DNA of 64,000 bases from Nosema muscidifuracis. Taxonomy: Eukaryota; Microsporidia; Nosematidae. Made by a program: the position numbers and the translations under genes. The stretch covers positions 62,001 to 126,000 of the forward strand of contig JAIOKI010000012.1 in NCBI GenBank assembly GCA_028335825.1. Reading direction: 5' to 3'. How positions within the stretch are numbered: the first letter of the stretch is position 1; every line of letters starts with the position of its first letter. Shown piece after piece: positions 30,551 through 40,499 of this stretch. Under the pieces are notes generated by a model. The model was not told the origin of the DNA and did not search any database. It saw nothing but the letters and a program-made list of their open reading frames with translations.

Positions 30551-31829
30551 AAATCGGGGTAATTATTTTTTTATTTATATATTTTTGATAAATTTAATTT
30601 TAATCATTATATTAAAAAAATAATCTTGAAAATGAAATTATCTAACTTATATTACAAATAAAAATGTTTCTAATTTTAAATTAAAAATTAAAAATTAATT
30701 TATATTCATATATCATTTCTCCTTTTGTAAATATCAAATTTAAGATGCTATAATTAAATTAAAACAAAACTTAACGAAGTAAGTATCCAAATATATAAAA
30801 ATTTTGAAATTCAATATTTTTTTATTTGTTTATTTTTTAATCTAAAATAATAAAAATACATTATTGTATGAGAATGAAAAAGTAATAGTTAGTGTTTTTA
30901 TAAGAAATTTTAAATTGATAAAACAAACTTTAAGAAACATTTTATTATTTTTATATGTTATCATTACTAACACAAATATAACGAAATACTTATCCATCAA
31001 AACAATATATTATTAAATATAAAGGAATAAATCTTCTACTTCAACTATGATGTAGAGTTGTAAATCAATACGTGGATTTTTCAAATATTAAATTTCTACG
31101 AGTCATATGATTTTTAATATAAATATAAATAACTTTTAACTTACAGTATTTTAATATGAAAATTTAAATCTTTATACACTCTCCTTAAATCTATTATATA
31201 AAAAATTATGACTCAAATTTAATATATTTATGTTTTTTGAATTGCCTCCTTAAATAAAGATAACAATCATCAGTGGAATAATACTATCACTCATTTACAT
31301 GTATCTTATTACACTATTTTTTCTAATTTTTGTTTAGTTTATATCGATAATAACATTAAAATAACTATCAGGATTTTAATAGAGATGTTTATTACGGACA
31401 TCAAAATCACTAATTATTCTTACTTATATTTAAGACATTAGCCTAGATAATAATATCTTTGACACAAATAATGAATTATATATAAATTAATAAGTAATAT
31501 TATTTTACTAAATACTATAAATATAATTAAATCGAGACCATTATATTTTTAAATTATTTTATATTTGTAGGTATTGAATTATAATATTAATTTTTATTGA
31601 ATAATTTCTTGTTTTAGTACACAATAATTTATAATATTTCAGATACTTTAATAAATTTATATTTGATATATTAAAGTAGAGAATTAGATTTATGGAAGAT
31701 ATTGAATGAATAAAGTTAAATAATTAGATACTTTAATTTATTTATATTTGATATAATAAAGTGAAGATATGAATATTTTAGTGAATGAAGTTAAATAATT
31801 AGATACTTTGATAAAATGAAGATACAAAT
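30551..31829. other. Gene-free AT-rich stretch
   Basis: Nothing recognised apart from a partly repeated motif AGATACTTTAATTTATTTATA around 31640-31810 (three imperfect copies). Confidence 0.4.
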
Positions 31830-32453
31830 TTATGAAAGAATAAATTGTACATACCTTGCTGCATTTAGATCTATAGATGATACAGCAGAACTATCAGATT
31901 CAAAAATATAAAAATTTTTATCAGTTAAATATTTAACAGTATCTTCTTTAAAAAACATTTCTGCATTTTTTCCTATTTGGTTGATCAATAATTCATTATT
32001 TTTAATAAACTCCTTTTCTTCTTCAGTCACCTTGTAAATAATTTTATCTTTTGATCTTGTAGTCATAAAAGTTAAGAAATATTTGATAGCATCTTCACGA
32101 AATGTTTCATATTTATGATGATCTTTATTTTTAACAAATATATCAATCTTCCTTAAACCATATTCTACTTGTTTTTTAGTTATTCTAATACCTTTAAATA
32201 TAAGCTTAGATAATGTCTTAGTTTCTTCATTTATAATTGTTATATACCCAAAATGTAATGCTAATATACTCTTTATATCAAGATCTGGATTATATTTTCT
32301 ATATACTGTAATAATATCTTCAATAGATCCTCCTAATATATTCTTGGATTCAAAATCATATCTTTGGAAATAGTGTTCTAATATTAATTTAAGCATGATA
32401 AATATACAAAGAACTAAAATCAAATTAAGTGCAATCTTTTTATAAGAAATCAT
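31830..32453 (-). CDS. Anchored-repeat family member 3 (207 aa)
   Basis: The frame is open from a TTG at 32465, but that region is the start signal itself (TACCCCAAA directly before the ATG at 32453), so the start is MISYKKIALN, giving 207 aa like its two relatives. One membrane helix (about 8-28) is followed by YDFESKNILGGSIEDI, then KIIYKVTEEEKEFIKNN and the C-terminal module KEDTVKYLTDKNFYIFESD with AARYVQFILS. Its VTEEEKEFIKNNELLINQI segment also resembles the 331-aa and 718-aa members, linking the subgroups. Function unknown. Confidence 0.78.
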   Translation of the reverse strand: MISYKKIALNLILVLCIFIMLKLILEHYFQRYDFESKNILGGSIEDIITVYRKYNPDLDIKSILALHFGYITIINEETKTLSKLIFKGIRITKKQVEYGLRKIDIFVKNKDHHKYETFREDAIKYFLTFMTTRSKDKIIYKVTEEEKEFIKNNELLINQIGKNAEMFFKEDTVKYLTDKNFYIFESDSSAVSSIDLNAARYVQFILS

Positions 32454-32653
32454 TTTGGGGTACAATATTTTTAATTAAATAATACAAATAATTGATTTAG
32501 TTATTATAAAATATTCGAATTAAGTATATGAATATATAAATTAAATAATACAAATAATTGATTAGTATATCATAATATAAATTAATTGATATAGAATATC
32601 TTAATTTAGTATATTAATATATTTTTCATGAGATGACTTATTTTTTAATTTAT

Positions 32654-33289
32654 CTATAATACAAATCGTGCATATCTTGCTATATTTAACTCGATAGATG
32701 AACAGAATTCCTTTTTATCTCCTAATATAATAATATTCCTCTTTTTGATATATTTAGCACAATCCTTTTTAAAAAACCTATCACAGATTTTTTCTAATTC
32801 TTTAATAACTTTATCATTTTCAAAAATAAATTTTTTATCTTCGCTCGTAACCTCAAAAATATTTTTACTATCCATTTTTTTTATTTCAAAACTAAAAAAA
32901 TGTTTCTTAATTAGATCTATCACATCATCATAAGATTCTGTATCATCATCAGAATTATGTTCATTTTCATATATTCTAAATCTTTTGTTAGCTTTTTCTA
33001 ACTGATTTTTAGTTAATTTATTTCCATCTTTCAAAATTAATTTCTTAACAAGATCTGAATTCATTTCTCTAATCATATAAAATCCAAAGAACAAAGATTT
33101 GATACATTTTTCGTCTAGATTTGGCATATTTGATTTATACTGGTCTATAATATCTTTCATATTTTTACCATCAATAATCTTACTATCAAAATCATATTTA
33201 ACGAAACATAAGCTTATTATTATACAAAGTGTAATGACTAAACATAGATAAACAAAAATAATGAAACCAACATTTTTGAAAGCAGCCAT
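32654..33289 (-). CDS. Anchored-repeat family member 4 (211 aa)
   Basis: MAAFKN, a membrane helix (about 7-29, VGFIIFVYLCLVITLCIII), then KYDFDSKIIDGKNMKDII, LKDGNKLTKNQLEKANKRF, a DDDTESYDD acidic insert, NIFEVTSEDKKFIFEND and the C-terminal KDCAKYIKKRNIIILGDKK with ARYARFVL. It is 200 bases upstream of member 3 on the same strand, so they form a tandem pair. ACCCC precedes the ATG by 6 bases. Function unknown. Confidence 0.78.
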   Translation of the reverse strand: MAAFKNVGFIIFVYLCLVITLCIIISLCFVKYDFDSKIIDGKNMKDIIDQYKSNMPNLDEKCIKSLFFGFYMIREMNSDLVKKLILKDGNKLTKNQLEKANKRFRIYENEHNSDDDTESYDDVIDLIKKHFFSFEIKKMDSKNIFEVTSEDKKFIFENDKVIKELEKICDRFFKKDCAKYIKKRNIIILGDKKEFCSSIELNIARYARFVL

Positions 33290-33329
33290 TTTAGTGGGGT
33301 TAAAATAAATGAAATATGTATAAATTAGA

Positions 33330-33500
33330 TGTTAAACAATAAATAAATGTTAAATTCTTTATTAACTAAATCAAACTCTTTTTTTCTCAGAAAAAGAATA
33401 GACTTTTTTTATAAATGTTAGATTTTAAATCCTTTATTAACTAAATTAAACTCTTTTTTCTCAGAAAAAGAATATACTTTTATTATAAATGTTAAATTTT
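33330..33500. repeat. Tandem duplication, about 70-75 bp, two copies
   Basis: The block TTATTAACTAAATCAAACTC through CTCAGAAAAAGAATAGACTT occurs twice in a row just upstream of member 4. Confidence 0.7.
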
Positions 33501-34700
33501 ATTATTTCTATAAATAAAATAATTAAATAACTATCATCTTTCAATAACCCATTAAAGTAATATAAAAGAGATAATTTATTCATATTTTGATTGTTTATTG
33601 TTAAATAATTAAAAAATATTTAATTGTCATTATTTAATTAAAGTTACATATGTAGGATTCTTATTGGTTACTTAAAATATTTAACAATTCAGTTGACTAG
33701 AGATTGTTCTCATAAAATATTTTACGAAAGAGTTTTAAATATCATTTTAAGGACTTCTATTATTTCTTAAATCAATGTAAAAAGTTTTAAATGATTCTTT
33801 TATTTGCAAACCTTATAAATATCAATTAACTATACATTAAAATCATAAATATCAATTAACTATACATTAAAATCATAAATTTAATTAACATATACATAAA
33901 CAAATATTATAGATCAAAATAAATTTTATCATTTTAGATAATTTTTTTAACAGTTTCATTAATTTATCCAACCAGTAAATTTGTTTATAATTTAAACAAT
34001 CGTTTAAATTTATAAGTTTTTTAAATTTTATTTATTCAAAACAAATCAATAGACCTTTAAAGATCAACATTTTAATTAAAATATTGATAAACATCTATAA
34101 CCTAACAAAAAATTAATAATTTCTTATTAATAAACAGCTGAATAATATTTCTAAATTCAGTAAGATTATTTATTTCTACATATATGATAAAAAATAAGTT
34201 TTTATTACAATATCTTATAGAGTTTTTTTGAAACTGATGTGGACAAGTTTATAGCAATACCATATAAAGTTACTATTAATAAACTATTGTAGACTTATAT
34301 ATAGAGAGAATTTTATCAAAATATAATATTTAAATTTACATTTGTATCATCAAGACAAAATTCATATTAATAGGTTAAAAAATTTAATATCTCTTAGAAA
34401 AATAAGATAAAAATATCTATTAGCTTAAAAGAGAAAACCAACTAGCTATCAAAAAACTTCATATCTAATATTTTGTGCTGTATATCAGCATACCATTCAG
34501 AATAACTAAAAAGTTATTTCTTAGAATAAATTAAAACCCATTAGACTGAAACAAGATTCTATATGATTCAAATCAAGTAATAAGTATCAGTAGCTTATCA
34601 ACCCTCTCAAGCTAAGAATAAATTTTTATATATATGCCATACTAGTCCTATTCATGAATAATGAGCCTACTATTTAATATACACGTTATACTGCTGTACC
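33501..34700. other. Gene-free stretch, partly repeated
   Basis: A 31-bp unit (TATAAATATCAATTAACTAT plus CATTAAAATCA) is repeated about 2.5 times at 33825-33895. From about 34400 on, composition becomes less AT-rich and looks like decayed coding sequence of unidentified origin, continuing to about 35100. Confidence 0.35.
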
Positions 34701-34711
34701 ATGCTCCTTTT

Positions 34712-34743
34712 AAGAATCTATACTTTTACAAGTATAGATTCTT
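34712..34743. other. Perfect 14-bp hairpin with 4-base loop
   Basis: AAGAATCTATACTT (34712-34725), loop TTAC, then its exact reverse complement (34730-34743), followed by TTTATAG. It lies in decayed sequence. It could be a terminator-like or small structured RNA element or a foldback relic. Confidence 0.5.
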
Positions 34744-35430
34744 TTATAGTAGAAAAAAGTCTAAAACCTTTCTTGCTTGTTTGAGTCACTGATTGTATTT
34801 CAGCTATTTTACTCTTAAAAAGGGATTTTTCAAATTAAGATCTTGTTCTCTTGAACTAAAAACAATATTCTTCGAAATATGAGGAGTCCTTTTGATATTA
34901 GAAAAAGTAAAAGAACATCTTATCTACCTTATAAAAACGAGATTTTATCTCAATTACAGTATTTTAAAAATATTTTCTTACTTTTTGTATCACATCGTTC
35001 TTTTAACTAAGAAGCTGTTTTTACCTTTCATAACTTCAGAAAAGCTTATTGTCTTTTTTTATCCCAGTAGTCTCTTAGATTTTCAAAAATAGCTCTTTAA
35101 ATTTCTCTCTAGTTATGATATTTAGCTGTTATACCGTTCCAAGTAAATATAAATACGTTATTATTTTTGTTTTTCATTCAGTTAACAATAAATTTAAATA
35201 TTTATAATATTACAATACCATTATAATCAACTTGAATATATGCTAATAACTTATTTATATATTGTTAATATTAACAAAAATAAATAAGAAAGATAGCTTG
35301 TACTCTATCTTATAAAGGTTTATTTTTAAAACATACCTCGTAGTAATTATTTAAAAATTCAATAAAAAAATATGACATTTCAAAGACGATCAACGAGAAA
35401 ATTCAGATATAAATAAAAAACTTTAATAGT

Positions 35431-36096
35431 TTACTCTGAGATAAACTTGATGAACTTAATTGCCATGATCTTCATAGCAGAGATCTTCTTATCAGAAATC
35501 AGATTGTACTTTTCTTCAGTTACAGCCTTCTTAGCTTCATCAGATAACTTTGAAGGATTATCAGTAATGTTAGAAGTAATAAAATCATCGTACTTAGTTA
35601 ATAATTCTAAATCCTCTGAAAAAATATTAACAGTTAATTTATCATCTTTCTTTTCAACTGTTATATCGTAAAGCTTCTTAACATAAGCATCATACTTATC
35701 GGTAGCACCAAAGAATTCATCATTGATCTTCTTAATATTAGCTTTTACCTTCTCAATATTTGAGGCGATATCCTTCTTCTTTTGTCCTTCATCAGTGGTA
35801 TTAACATCTTTTTCAACGAGCTTCTTCAAAGTCTCATCAGAAGCACTTGACAAAGATTTCAAACTGTGTGTTAATTCCTTAAACAAATTCTCATCAAATT
35901 CACTCTTAAATTTTTTCATAGCTTCATAAGCCTTATCCATCTCGAGAGTTCCAACACTCTTATCAGAAAGAGTAGTAGAATTTTTATTCTTACTTTCATC
36001 TTCTGATGTAAAGTATCCAGCCCACCAGCATCCTAATACGATAACAGCTATGATAACAGCAACACCTCCTATAAAATATAATTTACTTGATGACAT
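35431..36096 (-). CDS. Anchored-repeat family member 5 (221 aa)
   Basis: MSSSKLYF, one membrane helix (about 8-28, GGVAVIIAVIVLGCWWAGYF), then the module SVGTLEMDKAYEAMKKFKSEFDENLFKEL shared with the 331-aa and 718-aa members (LDLSSAYNEMKKIDSEFDEVLFKKM). A short Lys/Asp linker follows, then DEFFGATDKYDAYVKKL and a C-terminal module ending IMAIKFIKFISE. Here the linker is not expanded, so this may represent the basic form. Codon use is less AT-biased than in neighbours, suggesting higher expression. TAACCCC lies 4 bases before the ATG. Confidence 0.8.
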   Translation of the reverse strand: MSSSKLYFIGGVAVIIAVIVLGCWWAGYFTSEDESKNKNSTTLSDKSVGTLEMDKAYEAMKKFKSEFDENLFKELTHSLKSLSSASDETLKKLVEKDVNTTDEGQKKKDIASNIEKVKANIKKINDEFFGATDKYDAYVKKLYDITVEKKDDKLTVNIFSEDLELLTKYDDFITSNITDNPSKLSDEAKKAVTEEKYNLISDKKISAMKIMAIKFIKFISE

Positions 36097-36660
36097 ATTG
36101 GGGTTATTTTAAAAAATTATTTTTATATTTTTTTTTTAAAAAAAATAAATTAAAAATTTCAAAATATCACAAGACAGAACAAATCAGTTTGTTTTAATAG
36201 TATAATGACTCCTTAATTTTAAATTAATAAAATTCATTGATAATTGGTAAATTAGAATGATGGTATTCCTGTGATCATAATTAGATGAAAATATAAATTT
36301 CAAATTTTATTTTTAAAATTTAAATTGCAATTTTTGACAGTTTTTTTGTTTAAAAAAATAAATTAGTTAAACAGAAAATAATATTCTTTATTTGTTATAT
36401 ATTAATTTATTTTGAATTATATAAATTGAAAGATACATTATTTTAAAATAATTTATCCAATTATTACTTATAACTGGTAATTTATATTTTTTAAAAATAC
36501 ATTATTTCCTATATGGGAATATAAATATCAAAATACTCCAAAAGAATGTAATAAATTATTAATTGTGATTATAAAAATTGTAGAATATCTTTAATTGAAA
36601 TTATAAATATATTCTTATCTAAGATAAACAAAAGTATTGACTAATTTTTTAAATAAATAT
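36097..36660. other. AT-rich spacer
   Basis: Nothing recognised before the 77-bp repeats that follow. Confidence 0.4.
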
Positions 36661-36663
36661 GTA

Positions 36664-36900
36664 AATTAGTTAGGGGTTTTACATTTTAAGGGGGTGGTTT
36701 ATTTTATTACTAGATATAAATATCAAACTTTATACATATATGAAATAGTTAAGGGTTTTACATTTTAAGATTGATAGTGTATTTTATTATTAGATATAAA
36801 TATCAAACTTTATACATTATATGAAATAGTTAAGGGTTTTACATTTTAAGAGTGATAGTGTATTTTATTAATAGATATAAATATCAAACTTTATGTATAT
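36664..36900. repeat. Tandem repeat, unit about 77 bp, three copies
   Basis: Unit begins GAAATAGTTAAGGGTTTTAC and ends TAAATATCAAACTTTATACA. Copies start near 36665, 36744 and 36824; the first is the most divergent. It lies downstream of the 331-aa family gene. Non-coding. Confidence 0.85.
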
Positions 36901-36991
36901 TTAAGTTCATCACTAATCAAAAATATTCTAACAGGCTTAAATTTAACATATTATTTTTAAAAATCCACGAATAAAAATATTTGATTTAAAA

Positions 36992-37987
36992 TTAATATAT
37001 TAATTTATTACTAGTGATAAACTTTACGAAATTAGAGAAGACTATTTCAATAATTGAAACCTTTACATCATTCTTCCCTTCAATTGAAAACTCTTTATCA
37101 ATAAGTGCTTCTACCAAATCATTTTCCATAGATTTTTTATTTCTTTCTACTAAACTATTTATCATTTCATTATTTTTAGATAAGTGGAAAAATTTCTCAT
37201 CATCAATTTTTATAGTTTTTTTATCATCCTTAATTGGGAACGTAATTTCGAAAAGTCCACTTTCTTTGTTAATATAAGAAGAAAGCTTATCGGTTGATTC
37301 AAAGAATTCATTTCTGAATTTCTCGATTAAAGAATTTATAGCATCTATCTTAGTAGAATCAAAAAGAACATCAACTTTCTTAACTGAATTATCCTTCTTA
37401 GAAAGTTCATCTTTATTAACAGACACATCTTTCTTAGGAAGTTCATTTTTATCAGCTGAATTATCCTTCTTAGGAAGCTCTTCAATAGTAACAGATTTGT
37501 CTTTATTGACCGAATTATCCTTATTAGGAAGCTCTTCAATATTAACAGATTTGTCTTTATTGACTGAATTATCCTTATTAGGAAGCTCTTCAATAGTAGC
37601 AGATTTGTCTTTGTTGATTGAATCATCTTTCTTAGGAAGTTCTTTTATATTAACAGATTTATCTTCATTAATTGAATCAACCTCTTTTACAATAAAATTC
37701 TTAAGATCTTCTTTATTAATCTTAGATACAATATTCAATCCAAAAATCATCTTTTTAAACAAAACTTCATCAAATTCAGAATCTATTTTCTTCATCTCAT
37801 TATAAGCAGATGACAAATCCAGTTTTTCTATTGTCTTATCTGTAAGATTCATTAAATTACTGGTATGTTCACATTTATCAATCTCAACTTTCTCTCCACT
37901 AAAAAATCCAAAATACCAAACTGATAAAAAGCATATAGTTAATAAAGCTAGAAGACCTAGTATCAAAACATTTTTATTGGAAGACAT
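36992..37987 (-). CDS. Anchored-repeat family member 6 with 18-aa tandem repeats (331 aa)
   Basis: The frame is open from a TTG at 38002, but TTCCCCCTT directly precedes an ATG at 37987 and the product MSSNKNVLIL then matches member 5 (MSSSKLYFIG), so 37987 is the start. One membrane helix (about 9-28) precedes the shared module LDLSSAYNEMKKIDSEFDEVLFKKM. The linker then holds about four to five copies of an 18-aa unit (NKDKSVNIEELPNKDNSV), coded by 54-bp repeats between about 37380 and 37680. The C-terminal module (NEFFESTDKLSSYI, then KNNEMINSLVERN, ending FSNFVKFIT) follows. Function unknown; a repeat-bearing exposed protein is the inference. Confidence 0.8.
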   Translation of the reverse strand: MSSNKNVLILGLLALLTICFLSVWYFGFFSGEKVEIDKCEHTSNLMNLTDKTIEKLDLSSAYNEMKKIDSEFDEVLFKKMIFGLNIVSKINKEDLKNFIVKEVDSINEDKSVNIKELPKKDDSINKDKSATIEELPNKDNSVNKDKSVNIEELPNKDNSVNKDKSVTIEELPKKDNSADKNELPKKDVSVNKDELSKKDNSVKKVDVLFDSTKIDAINSLIEKFRNEFFESTDKLSSYINKESGLFEITFPIKDDKKTIKIDDEKFFHLSKNNEMINSLVERNKKSMENDLVEALIDKEFSIEGKNDVKVSIIEIVFSNFVKFITSNKLIY

Positions 37988-38002
37988 AAGGGGGAATATC
38001 AA

Positions 38003-40499
38003 ATTTTATATTTATACTTTTAAATTAAAAATGATAAGAAAAGAACACTTTTTTTAATTAATAATATATAATTTGATATATTTATAATCAAATATTCATT
38101 ATTTTTTTAGTTTAATATATTTTATGACTATAAATATTATTCATTCTCTAATTTTATATTTTTATAGGCTAATCTATTAAAATTCATTTTTTATATTAAA
38201 AACACGTCACTTCAAATTAATTTTCATTTATGAAAAAAAACCCAATATCTTTTCATAGTAATGTATATTTTTTTAATATTATTGATTTTTTTGACATTTC
38301 AATTTATAATTAAATTTATATTGTAATAAAATATGGATAGATTATAAAATTAATCATTAAAAATAACTTATCAATTTAATAATAAATAAGAAAAATCAAT
38401 ATATAAGGAAAGAATATTTTTTTTTGTCAGAAAATTAATTTAAATTCAGATTGATGTTTCTAAATTAATTAATTTATATTTAAAAACAAAGTTAATTAAA
38501 AATGAGATTTTTCTAAGCTAATTAAATTATATTTAAAAACAAAGTTAATTAAAAATGAGATTTATCTAAATTAATTAATATTTATTTAAAAATGAGATTT
38601 TATGTTTCTTTATTACAAAATACCTGTCGAGACATTAAAAACTTTATTTTTCAAACATATTAATCTTTTAACTTATATTTCGAATTAAAACTATAAAATA
38701 TAATATTATATATTCTTGTCTTTATATAAGCTTAAATTGACTATTTTTTTATAAATTAATAAATTGTTAACTTTTTTATATTTCAATTAAATAAAAAAAG
38801 TAAAATATTAATTGAATCAATAAATGAGATCGTCTATTAAAAAAGATAAAATTTAAAAATTAAATTTTTATAATATCTAAGATTTTATTTTATAAAAATG
38901 AATTAACTATTTAGTTATTAAAGAAATCTTAAAGTTAATAATAAAGATCTTTAAAATTTATGATAGTTTAAAAGTCATGATATTTAATAGAAAATATTTC
39001 ATAATAAATAGACTATTTTAACTTAATATATATTTATAATATCATATTAGAAATATATCAAATTAATTTTATAATGATTAAATGTGAAATATCTTCTAAT
39101 TAAAAATTGTCATAACATTATGAATTTTTTAGATAATTTAATTAAAAAAGAGGTAACATCAATAAATCTTATTAAAATAAATAAAGATGGATGAATATTT
39201 TTCTATATAAAATTTGAATATTTTTACAGTGTTATAGTTTATTTATCTTATAACTTTACTTATTTTATAAAATTTATAATGAAATATTTTATTATTTAAT
39301 TCAATATGAAGTATTATTAGAAAAAAAGTTAAAGGTTGGTTAATTTTATAATATTTAAGATGAGTAATTAACATATAATTAAAATTAAATAAGAAGGTGT
39401 AATTTATAACAAATGAATAATTTAGTAAAAATTAGAAAAAAAATTATTAATTAAAAATAATCATTATAGAAAAAGATTATTTTTTTTTAACAGATCAAGT
39501 AAAATAAATATTTAATTTTAGAATCTTGACAAATAGATATAATAAAATATATCTTTAATAGATAGCTCTGAACCTTTAAATATACAAATGTAATTTATAA
39601 CAGGTATAATTCTCTTATACATTTAATAAATATTGCATTATGTCTATTACTTTATTATTAGATAAATATACTTGATTTTCTCCTACATTAGATCTATTGA
39701 ATTAAATACATTCAGATTTGAATATATTTATAAGAAAATAATCTTAATAATTTTTCAATTAATTTATCATTTTCTCAAATTAATTTGAGACACCTCAATT
39801 TTTAAAATTTACAATAATCTGGATAGCATAAATAAATTTTAAATTGATAAAATATATTTATAATACAAATACATTTACTTTTTATATATTAAAGAATTTA
39901 TCATCAATAATAATAATTCTAAGAGTTGTGAATTAAAACGTATTTAATATAAATGATGTAATTCTTCAAAACAATGACATCATCAAGATATTTTGAAATA
40001 TATGAACAATAACTCTATAATTATTTTTTTAATATATAAAAATTAATATATGAGATTTTAAATTAAGATAATTTATTAAGAAACAGAATTATACTAAAAA
40101 AACCCACCTCTAATCTGAGCAAAGGCTCAATAAGAGATTTATTGTAAATTACTTCATTAAATAAAATACATAAATTTTTGTACATAAAAATTTTGATATT
40201 TATTTTCTAACCCCTTATAAAAACACATTAATTTTTATTATAGAAAGAATATATAAAAATGGTATATAAAATTAATTTTTATTCGTTGAGATCAATTATT
40301 ATTTTGTTAGGATGTTTAATTAAGACTTATATTCACAAATTGGTTTATGAAATTTTATTTAAAGTTATGTTTTATAGAAAACTATTTATGAATTTAATAA
40401 ATTGATTTATTACTAATATATTTTAAGAGAAAACTATTAATAAATAATTCTATTACTAATATATTTTAAAAAGACTATTTATGAATTTAATAAATTGAT
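38003..40499. other. 2.5-kb gene-free AT-rich stretch
   Basis: No credible gene. A 62-bp unit (TTTATATTTAAAAACAAAGT plus TAATTAAAAATGAGATTT) is repeated about 2.5 times at 38450-38600. A small imperfect hairpin flanked by less AT-rich sequence occurs at about 40108-40138 (CTAATCTGAGC/GCTCAATAAGAG). Confidence 0.4.

Noticed and set aside
34892-35092. 66-codon plus-strand frame
   Set aside because: It lies in decayed sequence, has no start signal and no recognisable features.
40259-40405. 48-codon plus-strand frame about 45 bases after TAACCCC (40208)
   Set aside because: The signal is much further from the ATG than in other genes, composition is plain AT-rich, and part of the frame is shared with neighbouring repeats.
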